The position numbers and the translations under genes were made by a program. Under the pieces are notes generated by a model, which was not told the origin of the DNA, ran no database searches, and was given only the letters and a program-made list of their open reading frames with translations. From positions 1-64,000 of the forward strand of contig QHVI01000029.1 in the NCBI GenBank assembly GCA_003223515.1: DNA of 64,000 nt, read 5' to 3'. The DNA is from Candidatus Angelobacter sp. Gp1-AA117. GTDB taxonomy: Bacteria; Acidobacteriota; Terriglobia; Terriglobales; Acidobacteriaceae. Every line of letters starts with the position of its first letter. Position 1 is the stretch's first letter. Shown here in pieces: positions 53,164-63,300 of the stretch.

Positions 53164-54315
53164 CTATTTTCTAAAAGCAAAAATTAAAATCAGCACTACA
53201 ATAAGAAAAAATAGAAGGTTGAAAAAAAGAATTAGCGGGAAATAGGTGGTCCACACAGAACCAGAAGGCTGTGGCAGTTCAGGTGAAATCTGAGGCGGTG
53301 CCGGAGGCGCAACTACAGGCGCTGGTGGTGTTGCCGGCATAGCCAGAGGCCATGGGTTCGCCACGGGCGGAGAAAACTGGCCGGGGAGCGATGGTGCAGG
53401 AGGAAAAGCTACAGGGGCTGGCGCCGCCACAGGCCAGGAGGGCATCTGTGGCGCTACCGCCGGTGCGTTCAACCCGTGATTATTGTTGCCAGATGCTGGA
53501 CTTGCCTCTTCCTGAGCTGGCCTCCGGACAGGACTATTCACAATTTTAGTGAATTCACTCGGTCCCGCTGGAAAAGGCGAGGTTTCACCGGCCGTATCTC
53601 GTGAAGAGAAAAGCTTTGTGGCCTGGGAATTCCCTCCTGACGGCGAAGATGGTGCAGTTGGCTCCCTTGTGTCGGGGCGAACACCGTAATTGAAATTTTG
53701 TCCGGTGGAGGTAACGCTGAATGGAGATGGGCCCTGTCCAGAAGACACCGTGCTCAGGATTGCAGTAAGCCCAGGCGGTTGAAGTGAATTGCTGGATTGC
53801 GCTGATGATGAAGGTATTGTCCCGGAACTTAATGGGAATTCAAAACTATCCCCTGATCGGTTGCAAAACGGGTCTCGCTCCTGCGGGGAAGGTGGTTGAG
53901 GCAGGGGGGCAGTAGAAGAGTGCAGAGGGGTCTGGGGAGTATCTTCGGACCCGATTCCTAAACCATCAGGCTTAAACAACTTAGTGAATAAACCTGGCTC
54001 TGATTTTTCGACTGTACTATCCGGATTCAGTGATGAAGGTTGCGGCGAAAAGGGCTTCCACAGATCACTGTGTAAACTATCTTCAGAAGGCAGAACCTGA
54101 GTGCCGTCATACACTTGCGAGCTGTCTGGCACAACTTGAGCGGCGGGTGAGGACGCACCGGCGCCGAAAAACAGACGGGTGAACTGTCCGGGAGCAGCAG
54201 AGGAAGATTGCGATGGCTTATCCAGAGGATTCTCTAGGTCATCGTACTTGTCATCGGCCGACACTATATACCTGCTTTTTCCACCCGTATAGTTTGAGCG
54301 CGATGCAGCCATCAC
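53164..54315 (-). CDS. Tail-anchored Pro/Ser-rich protein with repeated F-T-[KR]-[LI] motifs
   Basis: A 383-residue protein with a single C-terminal membrane helix (about 357-380, FPLILFFNLLFFLIVVLILI), so the long N-terminus faces the cytoplasm. The soluble part is low complexity (Pro, Ser, Gly) and carries five related short motifs: PGQFTRLFF (42-50), PGLFTKLFK (107-115), PGLTAILS (181-188), QATKLFSS (231-238) and PSEFTKIVN (252-260). Three repeats match T-[KR]-L-F exactly at the Thr and downstream hydrophobics. It lies between the two tssK genes on the opposite strand. It is probably a scaffold of the membrane complex; no family is recognised. Confidence 0.75.
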   Translation of the reverse strand: MMAASRSNYTGGKSRYIVSADDKYDDLENPLDKPSQSSSAAPGQFTRLFFGAGASSPAAQVVPDSSQVYDGTQVLPSEDSLHSDLWKPFSPQPSSLNPDSTVEKSEPGLFTKLFKPDGLGIGSEDTPQTPLHSSTAPLPQPPSPQERDPFCNRSGDSFEFPLSSGTIPSSSAQSSNSLQPPGLTAILSTVSSGQGPSPFSVTSTGQNFNYGVRPDTREPTAPSSPSGGNSQATKLFSSRDTAGETSPFPAGPSEFTKIVNSPVRRPAQEEASPASGNNNHGLNAPAVAPQMPSWPVAAPAPVAFPPAPSLPGQFSPPVANPWPLAMPATPPAPVVAPPAPPQISPELPQPSGSVWTTYFPLILFFNLLFFLIVVLILIFAFRK

Positions 54316-54589
54316 TGGGATAGGCGCAAAATGCTCAGGAAAGATACCAAAGATCTTTTAGCAGATGCCAGGGTAGCAATAGATTACTCCGTTCATTCTT
54401 GACAGTAAAGTAGTTCCTGCATACGATACACAGCCTAAACTGCCTTGCCGGAACCCTCGTCTAGTAAAAACGAAAACGGTAAGTATATCCCTTGAAAATG
54501 AGCATGACCAGAAGAGAAGTTATTCCGAGGTCAAGCGGAACAGGCGTGCTCATCTGGCCAAGGTTTAGGGAAGGTCAGGACACGAACCT

Positions 54590-55939
54590 ATGAAATTTCT
54601 GTCACGAGTGGTTTGGTCTGAAGGGATGTACCTTGGCCCGCAGCATTTCCAAATCCAAAACAGGTACTTTGAGGATTCAGTTCGTTTTGCTATCGAGCAA
54701 ACATGGTTTGAACCGTGGGGCCTCAGCAGCTACGAACTGGATGGCTCGGCAATCGAAAATGGCCGGGTTTCATTGATCAGCGCTCATGGCATTTTTGAAG
54801 ATGGCCTGGTGTTTGATTCAACTGCCGGTTGCGACCCGCTTCCCGCAGAAAGGAACATCAGGGATGTGTTTCTACCTTCGGCAGAGAGCCTTATGGTTGC
54901 GCTTGCGGTACCCAGATGGCAGGAACGGCAACAGAACTGTGCTTTGAATGGAAATCCAGAAAACAGCCGCTACCGCGCCAGCGAGCGGCACATCCGCGAC
55001 TTGAACACCGGAGCTGATGGAAAGCCGGTAAAGCTTTGTGAAAAAAATATCCAGATCATCACACAAGACGAGATCGGTGATGATCTGCTGACCATCCCGC
55101 TTGCCCGTATACGGCGGAATGGGGCCGGTGGATTCATGTATGACCCGGCATTTGTGCCGCCATGCACTAAATTGACGGCCAGCCGTCGGCTGATGGACTT
55201 TCTCGGTCAATTCATTGAAATTTTTGAAGAAAAAAGAAAAGCGCTCATGTTGCCGAGGAAGTCCGGAGGGTTTCAAGCCGGGCTGAGCCAGCTCGAGATA
55301 TCTAATTTCTGGTTCCTGCATGCGATTAATGACGCCTTGGCGGTGCTGAAGCACCTTCACGCATCCAAACGCGGCCATCCGGAAGAACTGTTCCGGGAGT
55401 TATCGCGTGTTGCAGGTGCGTTGTGCACATTCAATCTGGAATCAGATCCGAATACTTTGCCTTTATATGATCACCGGAACCTCGAATACTGTTTTGGGGC
55501 GTTGGGGCAACATATCCGCGAGCACCTGGAGATACTGGTCCCCAGCAATACCGTTAACATCACAATTCAGCCCACTCCTCCAAACTTCTATTTCGGCGAC
55601 GTTACGGACCAGAGGTGTTTCGGACGCTCGCGCTGGATCATCGGAATCGGATCTTCAACGGGAGAAGCCGAGGTACTGACGAAAGCCCCTTACCTGGTAA
55701 AAGTGTGTTCCGGACTTTTCGTAAGTGAGCTGGTCAGGCGCGCTATGCCGGGCCTGACTCTTGTTCACCTTCCGGTGCCGCCTTCGGCGATTTCACCCAG
55801 GGTGGACTTGCAGTACTTCTCCATCAGCAAATCCGGGCCGTGTTGGGACCATATTTGTGATACGCGGCGAGTCGGAATATACATCCCCAACGAATTGCCT
55901 GATGCGGCGGTCGAATTACGAGTGGTACTGGAAAGTTGA
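54590..55939 (+). CDS. tssK: T6SS baseplate protein TssK, copy 2
   Basis: A 449-residue TssK homologue distinct from copy 1: begins MKFLSRVVWSEGMYLGPQHF, with the family QIQNRYFEDSVRFAIEQ block and similar length. It has diverged considerably from copy 1, so the two may differ in role (e.g. baseplate versus membrane docking). It is followed by tssL with 7 bp spacing. Confidence 0.92.
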   Translation: MKFLSRVVWSEGMYLGPQHFQIQNRYFEDSVRFAIEQTWFEPWGLSSYELDGSAIENGRVSLISAHGIFEDGLVFDSTAGCDPLPAERNIRDVFLPSAESLMVALAVPRWQERQQNCALNGNPENSRYRASERHIRDLNTGADGKPVKLCEKNIQIITQDEIGDDLLTIPLARIRRNGAGGFMYDPAFVPPCTKLTASRRLMDFLGQFIEIFEEKRKALMLPRKSGGFQAGLSQLEISNFWFLHAINDALAVLKHLHASKRGHPEELFRELSRVAGALCTFNLESDPNTLPLYDHRNLEYCFGALGQHIREHLEILVPSNTVNITIQPTPPNFYFGDVTDQRCFGRSRWIIGIGSSTGEAEVLTKAPYLVKVCSGLFVSELVRRAMPGLTLVHLPVPPSAISPRVDLQYFSISKSGPCWDHICDTRRVGIYIPNELPDAAVELRVVLES

Positions 55940-55946
55940 GGTGCTT

Positions 55947-56651
55947 ATGCCTGGAACTGCAAACGATATGACTTACCGGCGTGCCAATTTGGCCATGGCT
56001 TTTCAGGAGCTGTTCACGGCGACCGTCCGGCTGCGATTCAACCGGCAGAATGTCTCCAGCGAGGACGCCTTCCGAACCCAGATACGTGAAGGGCTGGGCA
56101 GGGCGATGAATGAAGGCAATGCGCGCGGCTATTCCCCGGAAGACGTGCGGGTCGCAGCCTACGCGGTTGTCGCTTTCCTGGATGAAACCATATTGCAGTC
56201 CAAGAACCCTGTGTTTGCGAAGTGGTCAGGGCAGCCCCTTCAGCATGAGCTTTCTCACAAGCATCTGGCGGGAGAAGAATTTTTTGACTGTGTTCAGCAT
56301 CTGCTGGGGCGCAGGGATGCGGCTGAAGCAGCAGACGTGCTCGAAGTTTTCTACTTGTGCCTTCTGCTTGGATACCGTGGCAGGTATGGCGCTTCAGGAG
56401 CCGGGGAATTGAATGGGATTTTTCAGGCTATGAGGGAGAAGATTACGCGCTGCCGAGGCACAAATGCCTTACTTTCCCCACAGGCCATGCTACCGCTCGA
56501 TCCTCCACAACCAAAGGCAGTTGATCCATGGTTCCGGCGGCTGAGCCTTGCCTGCGTTGCCGCAGCACTGATCGGAATCATTGTTTTTGTCGGGTGCAAG
56601 GTCCTGCTGATTGGTGGAGCATCAGGGCTTGGCACACTGGCGAACCGTTAA
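55947..56651 (+). CDS. tssL: T6SS membrane protein TssL (DotU)
   Basis: A 234-residue DotU/TssL. The ATG at 55947 is preceded by TTGAGG. The cytoplasmic domain (about 1-190) has GYSPEDVRVAAYAVVAFLDE, the family AxxAVVAFLDE motif, and the single TM helix is at about 203-224 (LACVAAALIGIIVFVG). No peptidoglycan-binding OmpA domain follows. It partners TssM in the inner membrane. Confidence 0.94.
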   Translation: MPGTANDMTYRRANLAMAFQELFTATVRLRFNRQNVSSEDAFRTQIREGLGRAMNEGNARGYSPEDVRVAAYAVVAFLDETILQSKNPVFAKWSGQPLQHELSHKHLAGEEFFDCVQHLLGRRDAAEAADVLEVFYLCLLLGYRGRYGASGAGELNGIFQAMREKITRCRGTNALLSPQAMLPLDPPQPKAVDPWFRRLSLACVAAALIGIIVFVGCKVLLIGGASGLGTLANR

Positions 56652-56663
56652 GCTTTCCCGATT

Positions 56664-56710
56664 TAACCGCAAAAGGCGCAAGGGAACGGGAAGGCAACAA
56701 GGCACGTCAG
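56664..56710. repeat. Interspersed AACCGCAAAAGG repeat
   Basis: TTTAACCGCAAAAGGCGCAA and AAGGCAACAAGGC; same family as 53053-53100. It lies in the 125-bp gap between tssL and tssM. Confidence 0.55.
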
Positions 56711-56776
56711 ATTCTACTGATACTGAGAACGTGCTGGATTCCCCGATCGTCCACTTGAATTGATTGGTAGGTTGTC

Positions 56777-59700
56777 ATGAATGTATATCTCATCGTCGCA
56801 CTCGTCCTTGCCGTCTATATGGTGCTGGCATGGTTTACCGGCACGCTGCTGCAGCTTCATGGCGCCAGCTTATGGATCTTGCGTGGCAGCCTTGCCTTGG
56901 TTGGACTGGTTGGGGCCGGGGTTTTTATCTGGTTCCATCGGCGCGTAACCACAGGCCGCGCCAAGTTGGACAAGTCGGCTGCCATCACTGAGCAGATTAC
57001 GGTGCTGCTGCGGCAGGCAGGGCAGAAGCTGATGTATTCGAAGCGAGGAAGCATCGGCTCATTGCCGGTGGTGTTCATCCTTGGAGAATCAAATTCAGCA
57101 AAGACTTCAACCATCCTGCATTCCGGTCTGGAGCCCGAGTTACTCGCCGGACATGTATTCCACGATTCCGATGTCGTGCCTACGGCGACTATCAACGTGT
57201 GGTTTGCCAAAGAAACCATATTCATCGAAGCAGGCGGCAAACTGGCCACCGACTCACACGCCTGGATGCATCTGCTGCGGCAGACCCTTCCACCCCGATT
57301 TTCGGCAGCGGTGCGCAAAGGAGAGCAAGCCCCCAGGGCGGCCCTGGTTTGTTTTGATTGCGAACGCTTCGGGGCAGCACAGATTTCCGGGCAGAAACTG
57401 TCAAGCCGGTTGAAAGAGATGGTCCAGTCACTGGGAGCGCCTTTCCCCGTTTATGTTCTCTTCACCAAGCTGGACCGCGTTGCACACTTTGCCGAATACG
57501 TAGGGAACCTGACCTCGCAGGAGTCCGCCCAGGTGCTGGGTACGACCTTGCTGCGCATGAACACTCAGGGCGTATTCGCGGAGGAGCAGAGCAAAAGGCT
57601 GGTTTCTGCTTTTGACCAGATTGTCTACTCATTAGCTGAGAAACGGCTGGAGTATTTACCGCGCGAAAGAGCAGAGGAAAAGGTCGCGAGTATCTATGAG
57701 TTCCCGCGTGAATTCAGAAAGTTTCGCGATCAGGTCGTCCAGTTTCTGGTGGAGTTGACCCGGCCTACGCAACTCAGCAGCAATCCATTTCTGCGCGGAT
57801 TTTATTTTTCAGGAGTGCGGGCGGTAATCATCAACCAGGCTGTATCCATGGCCGCAGGCGCAAAGAGCGGAGCAGTCGCCGAATCAAGGGCCACCCGCAT
57901 GTTCAATTATGCCGAAATGGAGGCGGCACAGCCCGCTCCTGTCAGGAGCATCCAGTCGCGCAAAGTCCCGGAGTGGACATTTCTACCTCACCTGTTCACC
58001 GATATTGTGCTGCGCGACCGGACAGCATTTTCCAGCAGCAACCGGAGCACCAAAGTAGACGGTTTGCGGCGAGTTCTCCTGGCCGTTGCAACTACAGTGT
58101 GCGCTTTCTTTGTTATCGCATTTGTGGTTTCGTTTCTCAACAACCGGACGCTGCAGAATGAGATACACCAGCCAGCGGCACGACTTGCGGCATATTCCGC
58201 TCCAGCAGACGTACCGCAACTCGAACAACTACGTGATCTGGACCAATTGCGAACTTCGCTGGAAAGATTAACCCGCTACAGCGCCGAGGGCGCGCCCCTT
58301 AGCTACAGGTTTGGCTTGTATTCAGGCGACCGGATCTATCCGGCAGCTCGCAGCATCTATTTTCAAAATTTTCATCGTTTGCTGCTGGCTTCAACCCAGG
58401 AGAGGATGGCTTCGATCCTGAGCCAGCCGCCTTCCACCACCACCTCTGATGATTTCCAGCAAATGTATTTGCCCCTCAAGGCCTACCTGATTACCACCCG
58501 GAACCACGAACATGCAAATTGGGATGCACTGGTTCAGGTATTGCTGGACCGCTGCCCGGTATGCAGGAATGCTGAAGGCGAAAAACTGGACTTAATGCAG
58601 AAGCAGTTTGCATTTTATGCGTCGGAGCTTGTCAATGGCGATCCGGTTGCCTCAACGGTTGACATAACAGCGGTGAAAAGGGCGCAGGACTATGTGAATA
58701 ACTTCAAAATCGAAGCTATCTACAGGGCAATGCTGGACGACGCGGCCAAAAGCAGCCGACCGGTCAACTTCAATCGGCAGTTTCCGGGAGCAGCAGGAGT
58801 AGTAACGGAAAGCTACGAAGTGCCGGCAGCTTTCACCAAAAATGCTTTTTCGGTCATGCAGAAGTCGTTGCAATTTCCTGAGCGTTTTCGCGCAGAAGAA
58901 TGGGTATTGGGTCCTTCAGCGGCTGTAAGCATGTCGCCGGAGCGGCTGCGGGAGGACTTGAAGGCAAGATATGCGAAAGATTACATGGACAATTGGAGGC
59001 GCTACCTGCAAGAGGCAAGGGTAGCAGGCTACGGTACCCTGAAAGATGCATCAGTGAAGTTACTCAGGCTTACGGCGAATGATTCCCCATTGCTGCAACT
59101 ATTGTGGCTGGCAAAAGAGAACATGACGGTCGATCTTCCCGAAGTCAGGAATTCTTTTGACTCGCTGCTGAGTACGGCGCGCGATTCGAGCCCCGAAAGA
59201 CTCGTAGGAGCGGGAAGCCAGGAATACATGACGTCATTACTGCAACTGCAGGGCAGTGTGCAAAACATCGTGAATACTCCCAATGGAGCAACGGACGCCA
59301 ACATGCTGACACAGGCACAAGCCGCAGTCACCACCGCCGACCGGACGGTGTTGGGAATGTCGCAGCGCTTCAATATTGATCCTGCCGGAGTCGTAGATAA
59401 GCAGGTACGCAGATTGCTGCAGGAGCCTATTACATACACGGGCGATGCTGTGAGGAGAAATGGCGGCGCTCCTGCGGAGGCAATATGCGTCACCGTGAAT
59501 GCAGTAGCCAGTAAGCGGCCATTTAACCTGCGTAGCACGCAACAGGCTACTTTGCAGGAAGTTCAGGATTTATTTCGTCCCCAGCAGGGAATTCTCTGGA
59601 CCATGGTTCAAAGCAAACTGGCAGGCGTGGTGGCCCGCCAGGGAGCAACCTGGGTCAATGTTGGCGCAGCTCCGCAGTCGCCTTCATTCCTGAGGTTCCT

Positions 59701-60136
59701 GGATCACGCACAACAATTTACAGATACCTTGTTTCCAGCGGAATCTCCCGGAATACACGTGGGCTATACATTGCAACAACTTCCAGCCAAAGGCATTGAG
59801 CATGTGACCCTTGTAATCGATGGCCAGTTACTGCCGGAGCCAGGACATCCGCAGCAATTTGTGTGGCAAGGTAAAGAAACTTCGACCGTTTCGTTCAGCG
59901 CCGCGGGACAAGTCTTCAAATCACAGGGACCATGGGCCATATTCGATTTTCTGAAAACCGCCAATAGATGGCATGGGGACAATCCCGGAACATTGGATTG
60001 GGATTTGCGAACGCAACTTGGAAATGTCACTAATGCCCAAACGTCCGTAGTTCCATTGCAATTCCAGTTGTCTACCCAGGGAGCACAGATTTTTAGTTCC
60101 GGCTTCTTGAGTGGATTGCACTGCTCTGCCCGATAG
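56777..60136 (+). CDS. tssM: T6SS membrane protein TssM (IcmF)
   Basis: A 1119-residue IcmF protein. N-terminal TM helices lie at about 4-21 and 33-53, a third at about 432-456 (VLLAVATTVCAFFVIAFVV). The cytoplasmic NTPase-like domain has GESNSAKTS (103-111), where the canonical Gly before Lys is Ala. The large periplasmic part (about 460-1110) includes the IcmF C-terminal fold. It forms the envelope-spanning channel with TssL; TssJ, its usual outer-membrane lipoprotein partner, is not in the window. Confidence 0.95.
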   Translation: MNVYLIVALVLAVYMVLAWFTGTLLQLHGASLWILRGSLALVGLVGAGVFIWFHRRVTTGRAKLDKSAAITEQITVLLRQAGQKLMYSKRGSIGSLPVVFILGESNSAKTSTILHSGLEPELLAGHVFHDSDVVPTATINVWFAKETIFIEAGGKLATDSHAWMHLLRQTLPPRFSAAVRKGEQAPRAALVCFDCERFGAAQISGQKLSSRLKEMVQSLGAPFPVYVLFTKLDRVAHFAEYVGNLTSQESAQVLGTTLLRMNTQGVFAEEQSKRLVSAFDQIVYSLAEKRLEYLPRERAEEKVASIYEFPREFRKFRDQVVQFLVELTRPTQLSSNPFLRGFYFSGVRAVIINQAVSMAAGAKSGAVAESRATRMFNYAEMEAAQPAPVRSIQSRKVPEWTFLPHLFTDIVLRDRTAFSSSNRSTKVDGLRRVLLAVATTVCAFFVIAFVVSFLNNRTLQNEIHQPAARLAAYSAPADVPQLEQLRDLDQLRTSLERLTRYSAEGAPLSYRFGLYSGDRIYPAARSIYFQNFHRLLLASTQERMASILSQPPSTTTSDDFQQMYLPLKAYLITTRNHEHANWDALVQVLLDRCPVCRNAEGEKLDLMQKQFAFYASELVNGDPVASTVDITAVKRAQDYVNNFKIEAIYRAMLDDAAKSSRPVNFNRQFPGAAGVVTESYEVPAAFTKNAFSVMQKSLQFPERFRAEEWVLGPSAAVSMSPERLREDLKARYAKDYMDNWRRYLQEARVAGYGTLKDASVKLLRLTANDSPLLQLLWLAKENMTVDLPEVRNSFDSLLSTARDSSPERLVGAGSQEYMTSLLQLQGSVQNIVNTPNGATDANMLTQAQAAVTTADRTVLGMSQRFNIDPAGVVDKQVRRLLQEPITYTGDAVRRNGGAPAEAICVTVNAVASKRPFNLRSTQQATLQEVQDLFRPQQGILWTMVQSKLAGVVARQGATWVNVGAAPQSPSFLRFLDHAQQFTDTLFPAESPGIHVGYTLQQLPAKGIEHVTLVIDGQLLPEPGHPQQFVWQGKETSTVSFSAAGQVFKSQGPWAIFDFLKTANRWHGDNPGTLDWDLRTQLGNVTNAQTSVVPLQFQLSTQGAQIFSSGFLSGLHCSAR

Positions 60137-60146
60137 TTGAGCGGTA

Positions 60147-60223
60147 AAGCTAGTTTCATTGCTTTTAATCTTTCTAATCTGTCTCAAAATGAGCAAGCAA
60201 GTTTCCCGAAATGGAACTAGCTT
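60147..60223. repeat. Inverted repeat between tssM and the kinase gene
   Basis: AAGCTAGTTTCATT (60147-60160) faces AATGGAACTAGCTT (60210-60223), with one mismatch and a 49-nt loop. T-rich sequence follows. It could terminate the tssM transcript or fold in a leader. Confidence 0.5.
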
Positions 60224-60363
60224 AGATTTTGTCTTGAAACAATTAAAGTTCATAGGCCTAGCTGAGGTATGTTACTTTAGAGCTCTAACGAGCTAGATTT
60301 GCAGATAGTTCGTCTGCAGGACCCTCTCCTGTCACAATTCAGTTCTGCACGCCAGGTAAAGAA

Positions 60364-63300
60364 ATGCCGTCCGAGATAGGCATCAAGATTGATAACCGCT
60401 ACGAGGTCTTATCAGAACTCGGGCGGGGTGGTATGGGCGTGGTGTACAAGGCCACTGACCTGAGATTGGACCGCCTGGTAGCCATCAAGGTCATGACAGC
60501 CCATATTGCGGGACGCGATGAGTCCATAGAGCGCTTCCTGCGCGAAGCCAAGTCAATCGCAAAGATGCAGCATTCCAACATCGTGGTAGTGCATGACTAT
60601 GGCTACCATGGCGAGGCTCCTTACATCGCGATGGAATATGTCGAAGGAATGGCCCTCGACAAGCTGATAGCATCGCGCGTCCATCTCAGTCTTCTTACCA
60701 AAGTCCATTACATGATCCAGGTATGCCAGGCGCTGCACTATGCGCATCAATGCAACATCGTGCACCGTGACGTGAAGCCCGGAAACATCATGGTCCTGGA
60801 AAGCGGTTCGCGGGTGAAGCTGCTGGATTTCGGGATTGCCCGCGCCGGTACCGCCAGCTCGCTCTCGCGGAGCGGCCTGGCAATGGGGACTACCTGCTAC
60901 ATGTCGCCCGAGCAGACCAAAGGCCATAAAGACCTGGATGCTCGCAGCGACATGTTCTCAGCCGGCATCGTGCTTTACGAGTTGCTCACAGGGTCGCCTC
61001 CGTGGCCCGGAGAAGGCGACTACGAAATCATGACCAGGATCATCAACGATCCTTTTCCGCCTCTCTCGACCAAGCTGAGGAATTATCCGGCAGGCCTGGA
61101 CCGGGTGCTGGAACGCGCGCTGGCCAAAGATCCTGCCACGCGCTATCAGACTGCCGAGAGAATGGCTGCCGATCTCGCGGAACTCGAGACGCCCTTGAAA
61201 GAGCAAGTTCTGGAAGATGCGCTGGTCCAGTTTGAGCAGGGAGAACTGCTGCGGGCACGTGATTTGGTGTCACAGATCCTGCGTGTGGATACACGCCATC
61301 GCGAGGCCCTGGAACTGAACCAGAAGCTCCAGCAAATCGCACAACTGCAGCAAAGAGGTGAACGTGTCCAGCAGCTTCGGCAGGCAGCCGAGCAGGCCAT
61401 TGGACAAAAGCAATATCAGGAAGCATTGACAGCGATTGAGCAAGCAATTGCCATTGACTCAGCCAATTCCGAACTCTTTCATTATCGTGATCTGATTCGG
61501 CAGGAGCTGAAGCGCAGAGAAGACATCCGCAAGAAGCTGGAACTTGCCAGAAAAGCGCATGAGATCAACGACCTTTCCTCGGCCCAGGAACTGGTGGAAA
61601 AGGCGCTGGAGGCGGACCCGACAGATACACAGGCGCGCATGATGAAGTCCGCACTCGAACAGGAGAACAAAAACCAGCAACTCCAGGAATACTACGAAGA
61701 AGCGACACGGGCGCTTGCGGCGCGCGCTTTTCCCCAAGCCAAGCGCTGGATTTTGGAGATCGAGGCTGTTGACCCGCAGTTCCCGCAACTTGCCTCGTTA
61801 CGTAAAACCCTGGCAGATGCCGAGACGGAGGGAAAGCGGCAGATCGAAGTCGAAAATCTGGTCAGCACTATACGGCAAATCCTGAAAGCCGGCGATGTGG
61901 CGCAGGTACTGCAGGCAACAGAAGCGGCGCTGGTCAAATTTCCCGGTGAAGTGCGGCTCGTGCGGCTGCAGAAACAGGCTGAAGAGCTGCGCAACGCGAC
62001 CCAGCGTGAGCGGGCGATCCAGGAGCAAATTGCTTCCATCACTACGCTGGCGCAACAGGGAAAGATCAGCGATGCATTGGCCGTGGCTGAGAATGCGCTT
62101 CAACGTTCAGGCGGTGATCAACGATTCCAGGCTGCGGTTACACAGTTGCGCCAGAGCATGGAGCGCGAAAAGCTGGCCCGCGTTCACCAGGAGATCATGG
62201 CGCGTGCCCGCGACGCTATGCGGGCCGCTGATTATGAAACTGCTGTCCAGATTCTTACTCCGGCGCGCATTGACTTTCCAGCCTCCAAAGAAATAGCCGA
62301 AACTCTGCGCAGCGCGCAGGAAGCATTGGCCCAGAAAGCCGCAGACCGCCTGGGAGAAAACGCCCGCAAACGTCAGGTAACAGACGCTCTGGAGCGTGCT
62401 CTTGCGGCTGAACCTGCTCCGGAAGTGCAGGTGCGGCTGGCTGAAGATGCTGCCCGTAGCATTCCCGGGAATGAACTGGTGGAACAGGTGCTCTTACGCG
62501 TGCGCCAGAGGCAGCAGCAAATATCCTCGGCGATGGAAAGCGCGCGCATCGCCGAACGCGGCCAGAACTATGCCGAAGCCATACGCGCATGGGAACGGAT
62601 AAGGCAGTTGTATCCGCAGTACCCGGAGCTGGAAGCACAAATACTTCGTCTGAAACGCGCACTGCAACCTCCGGAGCCAGCTAAGCCTAGCCCGCCTAAG
62701 CCTGTGGCTGAACCTGCTGCCACGGCACGCGATTTTTCTGCAACCTCGATCATGGCAGCAGCCAAACCGGCCATGAAGATGGAGGCACCTGTTCCCGCTT
62801 CTGTGGCGGCACCGGATCCCGCAGCAAAATCTGCGCCTGTTGCGGTGCCGGCTTCCACACCAAAACCTGCGCCCATCATAGAAGCGCAATCTGCTCCTGT
62901 CGTGGAACCTTCCACACCAGGTACGGAATCGCCGATAGCGCCGCCGAAAACAACATCTGTTCTTTCACCAAAATTCCTGTGGACTGGGATAGGTCTGGCC
63001 GTAGTGATGGTCGCGGGTCTGGCGTATGTAGTTTTTGGCCCCAAGAAGGATAGAGTTTCAGTTCCCGGCCCCAGGCAGACAATAGCAGAGACCCATCCGG
63101 CTACAGTTCCCGTGCCGAAAACAACCGAACAGCCATCTCCGCAATTGCCCAAACCTGAAATGGGCAAGCTGTCAATTCAAACAAATGTGGACCAGGTGGA
63201 TGTGCTTGTGGACGGAGTACCTAAGACGGTCACCAAAGGCAAAAGCGTGACTTTTAGCTTCTTCACCGGGGAACACAAGATTGGCGTAGACAAGCGGGGC

